A stretch of 64,000 nt of DNA from contig CM037471.1 of assembly GCA_021014325.1 (NCBI GenBank), positions 18,124,818-18,188,817 on the forward strand, read 5' to 3'. This document shows positions 1 through 12,012 of this stretch, one piece after another; within the stretch, counting starts at the first letter, position 1, and each line of letters starts with the position of its first letter. This DNA comes from Plazaster borealis. Lineage: Eukaryota; Echinodermata; Asteroidea; Forcipulatida; Labidiasteridae. Position numbers and translations under genes: made by a program. The notes beneath the pieces were generated by a model. The model saw nothing but the letters and a program-made list of their open reading frames with translations. It ran no database searches and was not told the origin of the DNA.

Positions 1-588
1 CTATACATCCCCAGGGAAATAGCGAGAGGTGTTCCACGTATGACAACAGCCAATTCATGTAACCTTTACAAACAAATATGCCCAGAGTACAGAGAGACGT
101 TGGAACACTTAGGAGAGAGCTACAGTGAACTTTTAATCTTTGCTCTGGGGACCTAAGGGGAGAGGTGTTTGTCATGCCTTTCAGACACGGCGTCAACGAC
201 ACGGCGTCTGGCAAATGCCCCCCACCACAGTCAACCAAGTATCTCTCACCCCTTTCTGTCTCTCTATAGAGGGAACCAGACGAACTTGAGGCGCCCACAT
301 TAAGACAAAGTTCAGGGTCAGTAATCATCTAGGGTGAACATGATTCGTTACAATCTGAAAGCTTGCTGGTTATTACTTTCTATACCATTACCAATCCTCA
401 AGAGAAAAATATTCCCGCCTGAAATACCGTCAAAGTCGACGAAATGGCATTTAGAAAACCATCAAAATCACCGTTGCGTATGTCGACTGCACAAATCTAA
501 AACAGCACATAATAATGAACATAAGGTCCGCTGACAAAACAAAACTGTTCCCCACCCCACTCCATTTTTTCACGAGAACGTGAAGACA
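1..588. other. Intergenic, nothing supported
   Basis: No convincing coding region. The only local pattern is a small repeat of ACACGGCGTC near 184-208. Confidence 0.5.
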
Positions 589-589
589 T

Positions 590-788
590 AATAGGGAGGT
601 TTAGCTGCACCATACGCGAGTAAAAACGTGAACGTGAACGTCAGAAAATTTTGTTGTATAAATCTTACGTTTTAAGCATACGATGAAGTTACCATTTCTC
701 ACGTCAGGATCACCTAGAAACGACACAATTTTCTGACGTTCACGGTTACGTTTTTGCTCGCGTAACTTGCAGCTAAACCTCCCTATTA
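590..788. mobile_element. MITE with long TIRs and TA target site
   Basis: ATAGGGAGGTTTAGCTGCA at the left (591-609) is matched by TGCAGCTAAACCTCCCTAT at the right (769-787). The inverted similarity continues inward over CGTGAACGTCAGAAAATTTTG. TA flanks each end. The form fits a Tc1/mariner-type non-autonomous element. Confidence 0.75.
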
Positions 789-1227
789 AATGGTTTTATA
801 CAAAGATTTGGTTGTATGCCGTGTTATCGAACACCAGGGTGTGGGGTGAAACTGTAAAGAAAAAACCCCACCCAAAAACACCAACAATCAATGATGCATT
901 TGTATTTTAAGATGCGGTGTTTCTCCCTTCCGTTTTAAACCGAAGTAGACAAGCACAAGACAATCTGTAGTGCCACATAGGCGAAGAACCTAGTCGTTTG
1001 TCAAACAAACTTCCCCAAAGAGTTACAGGTCAAAAAGAATTTTCTTGTGGAGGTGAGACTAGATTGAATAGTTCATTTTGCGATCCGTGAGGCAACGAAT
1101 ATCACACCGACTGAAAATATACAATCTATGATAATAACAAGCTGGATGATTAGGGTGTCGAAAATGAAGGAAATGCATGTGCTCCAAGTCAGTAAAAAGG
1201 ATTATAAATAAAAGTTTGTTATTCTTT
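789..1227. other. Intergenic, nothing supported
   Basis: A/C-rich stretch near 860-880; no gene or repeat recognised. Confidence 0.4.
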
Positions 1228-1424
1228 AATCAACCTTTAGTCTTTGCTTTTACACAACGACCTCTCTCCTTTCAACTGAAAGTTGTATTTTTTTAACATC
1301 CAAGGTGACTATCAACTGAATTCCAATCAACCTTTAGTCTTTGCTTTTACACAACGACCTCTCTCCTTTCAACTGAAAGTTGTATTTTTTTTTAACATCC
1401 AAGGTGACTATCAACTGAATTCCA
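1228..1424 (+). repeat. 97-bp tandem duplication
   Basis: Two nearly identical adjacent copies begin AATCAACCTTTAGTC at 1228 and 1325 and run to CAACTGAATTCCAA. They differ mainly in the length of the T run, so the duplication is recent. Confidence 0.9.
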
Positions 1425-1667
1425 AACAAGAAATTACGATTATCAAAATGGAACGACCAGGGACTCGGGGGACGGGAAAGTATTGAAATGCATCGCTAAA
1501 GATTATTTTTATGAACAATTAACAACTAAAGTGAGAGACTCCGGTGTACAATAATAGGTAGCGAATGTACTCCTTCTTTTCTAATCGCTGCGCCCATACA
1601 TGGGAATCAGATAACCTAAACATTAATTGACTTTTTCATGGTTTTTCCAAATCATACAGCGAAGTAT

Positions 1668-1900
1668 GGGCCTAAAAACTTCTGGGTCAGAATTGACCCG
1701 GATTCCGGATCCCAGGCGGCCTGATCCATTTCGGGGTCAGTATGACCCGGAATCTGTGTCAAAATGACCAAGAAATGGGTCTACGCAGAATCCGAGTTAA
1801 AATCTCACTTTGTAACCACTTTCCGATCAGCCTGACCCGAAAATGGGTCAAGCCCCCTGGGACCCGGAATCCGGGTCAATTCTGGCCCAGAAGTGAATAG
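1668..1900. mobile_element. GGTCA-palindrome MITE, copy 1
   Basis: Imperfect inverted ends of about 39 bp begin ACTTCTGGGTCAGAATTG (1678) and end in CCAGAAGT (1894). The inside contains repeated GGGTCA/TGACCC words. One GGTCA-GTA-TGACC palindrome at 1735-1747 has the exact 3-base spacing of an oestrogen-receptor-type element. Confidence 0.75.
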
Positions 1901-3134
1901 AGAGCACACATCTTAGAAAGCATTGGGCGATTTGCATAATGTTACACGCCCCCATAATAGAATACACGTCGGGCGTGTTCGCTTAACTTTACTACAGCCA
2001 AGTTGTCAACAAGGCGTACGTAGGCCTACTTTTCCTTTTGCCTCAATATGCTTGTGATCCCATACAAATAAAAATAAAAACCATACAACAACAAAACCAC
2101 TTAAGTATGTGAGTTTCAAAAAACAATGCTCACGTAATAATTCCACAAAGATGGATGTTTTTGTCCCTGTAAAACTGCTGTAGAACTGTTCTTCAACAAC
2201 AATCTCCAGACTCAAATAACTTTATTTTTGCCGCCATTATCAAGTTAAAAGACAACATACACATCACAAATGTATATACCAATCAACTCATTTAAGCTAT
2301 AACAATTAATTAATAATTAATTAATTAGTTAATTTAACAAAAATCTAATACACCTTGAAAAGGCCCTGTGTACATTAAACCAATTATATATTTTTTAAAC
2401 ACTATATTCAATCAGTTTTCCCTCTCGGCTAATCTTCAAAAGTGCAGTGCGGTCATCTTTTCAAACAGCCTGCACGATGCGGACGACCTTTTATTAATTT
2501 ATGGTATGTGAGATGTTAAGTTAAACATTTATTCGCCTCCCTAATAGCCACTGGGGCCTCCAATTGATGTCGACCCACAGGAAAGAGGAAATGAAAGTGA
2601 CAGAAAGAAAAAAAGAAAATTAACAGACCCTCTTCCCAACCGATAATCACCGATGCCATAAGCCATACAGCGACCAATAGAATCCAGGTATTATTAATCT
2701 TACATCGTGATGCTGGAGAAAAAAATACATATTCCCCCGCTGGGTGGCATCGTGTATTTCTCGGGAAACATGTCCGCCGCGCTGCCTTGTCTGGGCTTTT
2801 ATATCCCTCGGGTGAATGCGAGAACTGGATTAAAACCACTTGTATTGAATAGACGGCTTTATAAATTGCCCAGATGAGAGAGGCATGACTCTGTGGGGGA
2901 AAGTGGAAGTTGATAAACAAAGGACCAATTCCACCTTGGGCGACGACAATAATGTTTTACAGTTAGCATTTTGCGTGAGTTGGGGGAATTTCTGCCAGTT
3001 TATGTTTCTTTTGGGAGACAGGAGAAGATGTAGTGAACGATTTGGCTGAGACTGGAGTACCGATGTTCAGCTTAGAGAAGAGAAAAATAAGTCTGAGGTT
3101 GTACAAATATGGACCTTCAATGAAGACCGATCTA
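1901..3134. other. Intergenic, nothing supported
   Basis: An AT-rich run of TTAATTAA words lies at 2308-2340. A 134-codon frame on the minus strand (2920-2516) shows no recognisable domain and is not called a gene. Confidence 0.4.
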
Positions 3135-3427
3135 CACTCTAAAGAAATTCAGAGTCAGAATTGACCCGAATCTGGGTCCCGTGGTGCCTGACCCATTTTG
3201 GGGTCAGTTATGACCCGAAATATGTGTAAAAATTACCCCTAAATGGGTCGAACTGACTCAGAATCCGAGTAAATATCCCAGATTTTGTTACAACTTTTCG
3301 GATCAGCCTGACCCGGAAATGGGTCAGCCTGACCCGGAAATGGGTCAGTCTGACCCGGAAATGGGTCAGGCTGACCCGGGGGTCAGGCCCCATGGAACCC
3401 GGAATCCGGGTCAATGTTTTTAGAGTG
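3135..3427. mobile_element. GGTCA-palindrome MITE, copy 2 with three tandem 21-bp units
   Basis: Ends are CACTCTAAAG at 3135 and TTTTTAGAGTG ending 3427. The interior has three perfect GGTCAnnnTGACC palindromes at 3322-3334, 3343-3355 and 3364-3376, spaced 21 bp apart, plus looser relatives. No clear target duplication was seen. Confidence 0.8.
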
Positions 3428-4306
3428 ACCAAGATTTGTTTTTAATTGATTGTAAGGCTTGAATAACCTCGATGGACGTTATTTGCCATCTGTACTTAAG
3501 ACTTGTCAATAACAAACAACTTTCGGGGAGTAATTGAAGAAAAACTTCAAAGTGTCAGTATCCACAATTAGATATTTTGTTATCGAAAAGCTTAAAAATA
3601 TAAATTGCTCAAAAGTCGGCAATTATAGACTACGCTAACCAGTGACAGCATGTATACAAAATAGCCACAGAGCCTTGCTTCATGAACTTGTACACAGCGA
3701 TAAAGAGGAAAACATTGTTACATTCAACAAAAACATTTTGTGTGGCTTGTTACTTTTGATATTTGAAGAAAAGGGCGACATATTATAGTAACCTTTTCAG
3801 CGCTTATTTACAATTCTTGATGTAATATGATAAACAATTTCTCAATACGACCAGCGCGGTGTCTTGCCTGCCAGAAAATACAATGGTACGTAGAAGATCA
3901 CCTTTTTGTAAACAAGGTGACATAATCTTTCATACGAACTTTTAAACTAAAATTCCATAAACATCCTCGGTAATGTCAGGAGTAACTTATGAAATAAACG
4001 GTGAGATATTGTACTTTTACTTGAACACAAAGAAGTATGAAAACAAATTAAGAACTTTATCTACGAATGCATTTTTTGACATTTCCACCACAGATCGGAA
4101 ACAATATAACAAATGTTGCCACTGTGTCATAAATGCAACGACCAGGTGGATCTATGTGATTCCTTTTCTTGTAGTTTCTAATTCAGATTTCTTGCACCAT
4201 CTGTCCAAGTCAATCCCGGAGTTATTCAAGGGAAGTTTTCAGCACCTGAATTTTAATGAAGTTTTCACAGGTTTGTAAAAAAGATAGCTTTATTAGAGTT
4301 CTCTAA
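3428..4306. other. Intergenic, nothing supported
   Basis: A 101-codon plus-strand frame at 3973-4278 has no recognised domain or codon pattern. It could be chance or an unrecognised repeat remnant. Confidence 0.4.
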
Positions 4307-4480
4307 AGACCTTATGCATTGACGTCATCCCGAGCCGCCATCTTAGAGGTAAACCGATGATGAAACAATGGAAAACGCACAGATTTGTACGCGCGGCGCA
4401 CATGATTGACCAATGAACAACCTCCTTTTGACCTCTAGGCGAGGGCGCCCTACTCAAATGACGTCATGTGCATAAGGTCT
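4307..4480. mobile_element. 174-bp MITE carrying two CRE-like sites
   Basis: AGACCTTATGCA (4307-4318) is inverted as TGCATAAGGTCT (4469-4480). Just inside each end is a cAMP-response-type octamer TGACGTCA (4320-4327 and at 4459-4466). The interior is GC-richer than the flanks. Confidence 0.75.
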
Positions 4481-4544
4481 ATTGCAAGATCTAATGCTCT
4501 ATTAAGAACAAAGATATCTCAAACTGGAATCTCTATTTTCAATT

Positions 4545-4740
4545 AAATTCAGTTTCAGTTTACATTTATTTCCATACTGTCATAAAGTGATAAATATATC
4601 ATCCCCGTTTACACGAGAATAATGAACAGAATAGTCTTTTGAACAAGCAAAGAAAGGAAACAGTACGGAGGCTGATTTTATAAGCCGAGGTTTGTTTTAA
4701 CCAGCATGTGGACAGACGGAGACAAGACAACTGGACAAAC
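4545..4740 (-). mobile_element. 3' end of a non-LTR element, minus strand
   Basis: It shares AGTATGGAAATAA followed by GAAA-CTGAAATT-type tail words (read on the minus strand) with the copy at 55.32-55.69 kb. The tail ends near 4545. No coding part remains. Confidence 0.5.
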
Positions 4741-7700
4741 ATATATAGGACGTACAATGAACAAAACATCTTACAAGCAAAACAATGCCTAATTTGACTA
4801 GAATAAAAATGAAAATGTTGTTTTTAAAAGGAACAAATCATGATTTACCTCGCAAAGCAGTCAAATGGAAATAAAGCTATGTTATACACTGAGATTAAAT
4901 CATCTTATTTATAAGTAATCAAACCAAGGATGCCTCAAAAGCTAAGAAAATCACTGTAACTCGAAATCCTGAGGAAACCTGTAGACAAGGGTGTTTGCAA
5001 TGAACAAGAAATACCGGGGTAAACCACACTTCGACAAAATGGAGTTCTGGATTCTTGTATAGTGCGGCAGGTATAGGTAATGGAATTGTGCCTTTGATGA
5101 TACAAGCCTTGAATGTATTATGAGTATGTCATGAGAAAGATAATTGGCTATAGATTACATCGCAGATTGTCTTACGAAAAAATATAGGTAGTATACTGAA
5201 GGAATGGTAACAATTTTGAAGATTTTGAAAACTGCTTGGTTGTTCTACCTGTATTTTTGAGAAGGACAAATCTGCAATGGCCCTACAGCCAAATATCTTT
5301 CTCATGACTTTGACTGTGTAACAAATTCCATGCTTGCATCATCAAAGCCACAATTCCCCCAAACCACTGTCTGCCCCACTATTACATGCACTACCTACGG
5401 TTCCTTCGGCTTTACGCTCCATCCGAAGAAAAAAAGCATTTATACTGGTCAAGTATCTTGTTCAAGAACACACTACATCGCGACGTGAACGACACAACTT
5501 GAATACACTAGACCGCTCGGCAGCGACACTCCACAATCAGAGTGTCGTGATTATTAATTGTTAACAATTTATAGTCATGTAAGTTGTCTCTTCAAAAGCA
5601 TTGCGATTTATGCCTTGCCTTGAATCGTTCAGCACAAAATCAGAAAATACTCACATTCCCCCTTACATCCCAAACAATCCCTGAACACACACTGCGCGTC
5701 TAAAAGTACACCCCGTCGCGTTTCGGATTTCAAGCAGCATTGTCGTCGCCTTGTGGTCTTCACGGAATTCCCAGGTATATCAACCCGCCAATTTTAATTT
5801 CGTCTTCGATTCCATAAAGGATATTGTGCATTAGCGTTATTACGAGTGACGGTGAGACGTTGATCAAATATCGCCTTGCCGGCGTCCCCGCTGAGATTCT
5901 TCGCGGCTAACGCCTCGCCAGGATGAGAGAGAGAGAAAACAAATCACAGTGTCAAGCAGCAAGTCCTTCTACATCGAGAGCTTCTTTGCACAAAGATTGA
6001 TCAGTACCTGTGGGGCTTACAACCGCTACTCCTTCAGGTCTAAGTTGCTTAAATATCCTACAAGGAAGATTTGTGGAAGATGAATCTCGACTTTCAGTAT
6101 CAAACCATGGCATGTGCGCTCCTGGGAACGTTAATGGCAACGTCGAGTCCAATTTGTACTGTCCCCTTCACGCCAAAGGAGACAGTCGGTCCTCATTAAT
6201 TTGAATCCCTGAGTGTATACCATCACATAAATGAGAATTCCCGATAGGCAGCACGTGTAGCGGAGTCTGACAACAATTTGCATGTCTCCAGAGAAGAAGT
6301 TCGTACGACAAAATAGTGACTATATACCAGGGATTGATTTCCTCAATGTTTCATTCATTGAACAATACTTGTACCAAGGGTCTGGCTATCGACAGATACC
6401 ATTCAACAGTTCGACTTCATCGACAAATACTTTATCCAATGGTTAATTTTATCGACAGTTTGAGCTTCACGACAAAAATGATATTGGAATTCGAAAGGTT
6501 TGACGTCATGGTCATTATGTTTTCAAACCCTACTGGAAAAATACAGACAAGTTAAATGGTCACAATATATCTTTTCAGCATGTCAAACATAAAGTTTTAT
6601 AATGTTTATACAAGCTGCTAAGAAGAGCAATGTACACAGGCAGTGACGCAGAGAATGCCCCGAACCATTCCCTATGAGCGCATCAAGCTGGCTCAATCTT
6701 TTGTAGTGCCTTGCACTTGTGCTAACAGCTTTCGAAGATATTACTATGATTTATTGTTCATGTTCATTGTACTTTTAGCTTGGGCAGCCAACTTTAGTTT
6801 CAATGACATTTACATTTTAACAACAAAATCATGCACTCGTTCACACTTTAGTATACACAAAAGCAAGCTCCAGTTGTGATATAATGGTAAATACCGGTGG
6901 AAATACAAGAGAACGTCCCCAAAGGCTCTGCCTTTAATATTCTTATACTTCTCCCTCTCCTCCTCCCCCAGGCAAAGGACACACAACCAAGCCTCTCGAC
7001 CCCTCATTCGATTGAGTATTGACTTGGCAAACTCATCCTCGTGTGGTTATCCCACGTCGCTTCATCTTCCAAGGGGAACGGGATATTTTTTTTGTGTGTG
7101 TGCGTGTGGGTTCCTTCTACTCCTTTTCTGGTCATTGATCGTTGTCTTCGCCGTTCTAAATATCCGCTGGACATTGAAAAGTCAGGGACAGAATGCCGAT
7201 GACGTCATTGCTCGGACTGTGTTGTGATTATAGTTCGCCCGTTATGTCTCCTATACTTGTGTTTTTGAACTGAGCGGGGCACGAGCAAAGTTGGTTTCGG
7301 GTAGCGGCGTAGATCCGTGGTGAAAAACTGATTTTGAAAATTCCGCCACACTTCCGAATTTAGATTATTAATTACCTTGCTGTACGCATTTTCATGTAAT
7401 TTCATGAATAACTTTAATTAGAAATACACAAGAAATAAAATTTTAATCAATCATACGGTGTAATTACTGTAATTTTATTTTGTTTTCCTCCATCGAACTG
7501 TGTACAAATGTAGGAATTCCAGGCTCTGTGGCTCTATTATAAACATTTGATGTCACGGGTTACATGGTCTATCAAAATGAATGATTACATTTTACTGAAA
7601 TCTATTCAACTGGGCCGAGAGTGAATCTCATGTAAACGGGAGAAATAACACTGTACCTTTTTCGTTTTTATTAATAGGCCCCTTATGTACATCTCTTCAA

Positions 7701-8880
7701 AAGAGATTAATCACAGAGTGTACCTTTGATATTAACTTATAAAATCTATACTTCGAGATGACGCATCAAATCCTAAAATATACCTCAACTTTTAACATCA
7801 AGATCAATGACAACAAATTTCCGTAAAAAAATATTTGAACGTCGGTTGTTTTATCTTGCTCTGTGTTATATTCTTCAAAACGGTTTTGTTTTAATGGAAT
7901 TCAATTTCTTTGACGAAGCTTTCTCTGAAGAACTTTACCCTGTCTTGTACCAAGAAAAGACTTCCGAAAAAAAACTCTGAAATAAAAACCTGAATAGTGC
8001 ATACAAACAAAAAAACATCGCCAATGAAAAGTTTTAAAACATGAACAGAAATGTAATTAAAGTAGCAGTAAAAGAACCTCGAGTTGTCCATTGAGATTAA
8101 AAGATTCCTTTATATTCCATTGGATACAAAATGGTACCTTAGGAACGATGGCGTCATGATTTGCGACATCTTGCATGAGACTTCCCCCAGGGTTTTATCT
8201 TATTATTATTATCAAACGCACCTAGCAACGGACGAGCCTCCTTCCATCGATCTCAAATCACCAACTAACCTTGTGAAGAGGAAAACCATTTGCCATTCAA
8301 GCAATTCAGGGGGAAAAAAACAATGCACAAATTGCGTTCGATGGTCACAAAACCATTATTTTTAATGGAACTTTTATCAACGCGATTTATTGTTGTCTTC
8401 GTGTAATTTAAAAGACAAATATGTGTGCTTTTTATTAGTTGAGCTTTTGTACTTTTCACCTTCGAGGAGATGCAAACTATATTTAGAAATACAAACTTTT
8501 AAATTACATTATGATTTTATTGAAGTGGAAGGGTTAGTTGAGAACACAGCACATCAGGGGAAACTAAATTAAAAAACGAATAGGATCTGTCTGTATACGA
8601 ATTAGAAGCGCGCCTCTGGGCTGAATATTTCACACGACACAGACATGTATATATATAAAATAATAAAAATTCCGGACACGAATTTCTGTAAACTGACTTT
8701 ATAAAGAGAGAGCACAGTTCTGTGAAGAATGCCCCACGCGTTAATAGATCCTGTGCGTTACTAGACCATAAAATCGGGTTAATTACTAGACTGATGGACA
8801 ATTTGGGAGAAGAAATGGGGCATCGAACATATGGGGTTTCATCGTCACGTGAGTCATACAGTCAGAAGAAAGTGAAGATG
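4741..8880. other. Intergenic, 4.1 kb without a supported gene
   Basis: Many short chance frames (60-94 codons) but no domain, no splice-compatible exon series and no clear repeat. It may be intergenic or a long intron. Confidence 0.4.
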
Positions 8881-9160
8881 CACTCTAAAAGAAAATGAGC
8901 ATTAGTAAAACATATATCACTTTAAAGATTAACCTGTTCAGAATTGACTCTGATCCGGGGCCTGACCTATTTCCGGGTTAGTATGACCAGAATCTATGTC
9001 AAAATGACCCAGAAATTGGTCAAAATGACGCAGAATCCGAGTACCCCCCCCCCCTAAAAAAAAAAAATAAATAAAATAAAAAAAAAGGTTTCCGGGTCGA
9101 CCTGACCGCCCTGCGGACCCAGATTCCGGGTTAATTCTGACCTGGGAGTTTTTAAAGTGT
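8881..9160. mobile_element. GGTCA-palindrome MITE, copy 3 (decayed)
   Basis: The left end is CACTCTAAAA at 8881 and the right end TTTTTAAAGTG near 9159. Internal GGGTCA/TGACCC words are decayed. A C10 run followed by an A-rich tract lies at 9044-9087. Confidence 0.65.
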
Positions 9161-9964
9161 AGAGTAATGCTTTATAACGAGATTTTGAAGTTTTCTTTAC
9201 GTTATTTCTTGGACAAGATTCTCTAAAAACTCACTCTAACATTTTTGAAAATATAGAAAACCTCCACAAATTGGCATCTTCAATCGGTGAGAGTTACAAA
9301 ATCTACAAAATAAGGATTTATTTTGTTGCACAAACGTTTTAAGGGAGAAATGTTCAATGTAGCTGTTTTTGTAAGACGAGGCCTAATGCTTCGGAGTTTT
9401 ACGATATTATAAATTAAATATTTGAAAATAAGGGAGAGCATTTGTGTGATTTTGCCAAATTTGCCGGCTCTTAACGCTTCAGAACTACAACTAAAACACT
9501 AGATATGTTGTTGAAACAGTTGCTACTGTCTTTATTTTGCTCATTTATTTATTTATGTGTTTATTTGAGAATAAACATCGTTCAATTGTTTCGATTTTTC
9601 CCAATTAAGTATCCTTTAATGTGTTGTGTCAGTTGGATAGAAACCTCTGTATTTACATCAATCAGAGAAGCTCACCCTAAAATTACTCACGGTGGAATAA
9701 TATTTGAGTTTTGCGTCATTCTACCCCCCCCCCCTTGCATCTGCTCGACCTTCGAGCAACTTTGAAAGGTATTTTTAGAAATGATGACGTCACTGTGTCA
9801 ATAAAGCAAAAACATATTTTATCGAAAAAGGGAGAGTCATAGGTTTTGGTGAGCTGTTCAGTTGAGTGCAATTTCGAACGAAAAGAATTAATGCAATTGT
9901 TCCCAACTTTGGACCCAACTTGGTTACGATTTTTAGTTTGGAAAATTGACATAATATTTCTGTC
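9161..9964. other. Intergenic, nothing supported
   Basis: Chance frames only; a C-rich run is at 9723-9735. Confidence 0.4.
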
Positions 9965-9968
9965 TTAA

Positions 9969-10337
9969 AGGGTCTGTATACGTTTGGTAATGACTCTGAA
10001 AATTTATGGCAATAAAAACTTACTTGGTAAGAAGTACAGCAGCTTTAGATACTATAATGCATTTTGAGAAACTTTTCACTTCGAAGTACTGCGGTTATGG
10101 GAAAATATATCACTTTTTATCCCCAAAAATTTGAATCTGAGAAGCGTACTTCTCAGATAGTGTTTCTCAGATAGTGTATTCCAATTGCAGATTATTCTTC
10201 CTGCGTGGACTTATAACTGCTGATTTATCTTAAAAACGCTACCACCTTTTGAAATTACATTTTCACAGGTTAGTTTTATGGTAAATAGGATTAATACAAA
10301 CAGTGGGTTCCAATTACCAAACGTAAATACAATCCCT
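9969..10337. mobile_element. TTAA-flanked MITE, divergent subfamily
   Basis: TTAA (9965-9968 and 10338-10341) flanks inverted ends AGGGTCTGTATACGTTTGG and CCAAACG...CAATCCCT. The interior has TGAGAAGCGTACTTCTCA, a hairpin seen in related copies. It shares ends with the copies at 15.6, 19.7, 38.6 and 52.6 kb. Confidence 0.75.
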
Positions 10338-10341
10338 TTAA

Positions 10342-11825
10342 GACGGTAATTTTTTAAGTGGGAGGGGAAGGGGCTCCTACCTTTTTAAAGATGCAAGACC
10401 CGACTTTTGGCAGATTTCACCCCAAAACGTTTATTTAAATTGAAAAAGGTTTTTTTTCCAATGGTGAGTGGTAATCAAGTAAAAATTAAAAACGATCCAT
10501 TGTCGGGGTTCCGCCATTATCACACAATTGTAAACAAACAATCTCGCATGTTACATGTATTTTGTTTATTGTCCGTGGCATAAAAGTTTTTGTATGTTTT
10601 TCGTTTTGGATCAGCATTGTCTGTCAAAAATCGTTTGGGGAAAAAGAATGATTATTTCGACGAAAATCGGGCAATGCGACTTTAATATTATTATTAATGT
10701 TGTTGGATATGATTTAAAAACAAAAACGGAAAGGGTGAATACAATAGTGCGATTGTTCACACACGTGAACAGTGCGATTGTGTACACAACCCAACACAGA
10801 CAACAGTAAACACAACCAAACACACGCCAGTGTGTAGTGGCCTCCAATCTTGACCCTCCTTTGTTCAACTCTTTGACCTGACAAACCTGAACCCTATTGT
10901 TTTCCTTTGTGATTGCCATCATGGATCTATTGTCCTTTTTGTTATAAGTCCTTGGTTTGAATATCACTATGTACGCCCTTACAAACACTAGTCCGAGGAG
11001 CGCCTTTGTCGTCCTACTGGGATCCCTTTGTTGTGGGACTTTAACTTTCTAAAGCAACCTCCATTGGTTTTGCATACACATAAAAACCTTGCGAGGACTT
11101 CTGATAACAAAGAACCGGTGTCGAGCACCGATTGTTCCATTCGATAAATGTACTCAAGATGTAAAGTCCCGTGACGCCACTCATGCCACTAAAAACGCAT
11201 GATTGCTAACCTTTTTCTCATCAATCAGTTTACATTTCCTTTTATTATTGTTACTATATCAAGCCAAGTAAGGTACATACAGCTTTGCTGTCGATTTAAA
11301 TTGACGACATAGAAGGAAATACACTTCCCTTAATTTAACGCGTGAATGAACATGAACATTTATTATTCGGTTCAACTGTTTTATCATTTACGACCTAAAA
11401 ACTCGCAAAGGTTGTATTTGTTTTAATCATTCCCAAACCTGAATAGTGTTTTAGCCACACAACTAGTTGTTATCTTTGCTTGCAATTTAATTTAGAATTT
11501 CTATCAGTAATTATATATTTAAATTATTATGAAAGATCTTGGCCAAACAATAGAAATGGGTTGCCAGCAAAAATACATCAGAGTTAACATTGTTGTGACT
11601 TGTTTCATGCAGCCAATTTCATAGAGCTGCTTATGTTAGTTTTTGTCAATGTAATGCTAAAATTATTGGCAAAATTATAAAGTAAGATATGCCTACAATC
11701 AAAGTCACATGTACAGTGTCTACTTGGTGAAAAAACTGTCCCGGTATTTTCATCGAGATTGTCGAATCCATCCACGTTTAGCGAAGTGACACCGGGTACC
11801 AACCGCATCTCTGTCTGCAGTATTC
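10342..11825. other. Intergenic, nothing supported
   Basis: A GTTCACACACGTGAAC near-palindrome is at about 10754-10769. TTTCATAGAGCTGCTTA at about 11617 recalls the end of a dispersed repeat (compare 37.53 kb). No gene. Confidence 0.4.
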
Positions 11826-12012
11826 GCGAACGGACACCAACCCTCAGAAATCTGAGAAACTATTCATGCATGAATCGTTTCTCAGATTCAAATATTCGGG
11901 AGTGAAAACTTAAACAAACTATATTACTGCGAAGGGAATCCTTTCTCAAATACAGTTTATTATCAAAAGGTTTTTATGGTCAGTTTTTACCAATCTATGA
12001 CCCTACCTTTAA
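11826..12012. mobile_element. Fragment of the TTAA-flanked MITE
   Basis: It resembles the right half of the element at 9.97 kb in order: CTGAGAAA...TTTCTCAGATTCAAAT, then a TTTTTATGG stretch, ACCAATC and CCTACCTTTAA. No matching left end was found. Confidence 0.5.

Noticed and set aside
2516..2920. 134-codon minus-strand frame
   Set aside because: No domain and mixed composition; most likely chance.
3973..4278. 101-codon plus-strand frame
   Set aside because: No recognisable motif, splice context or repeat match. It may be chance, so it is not called a gene.
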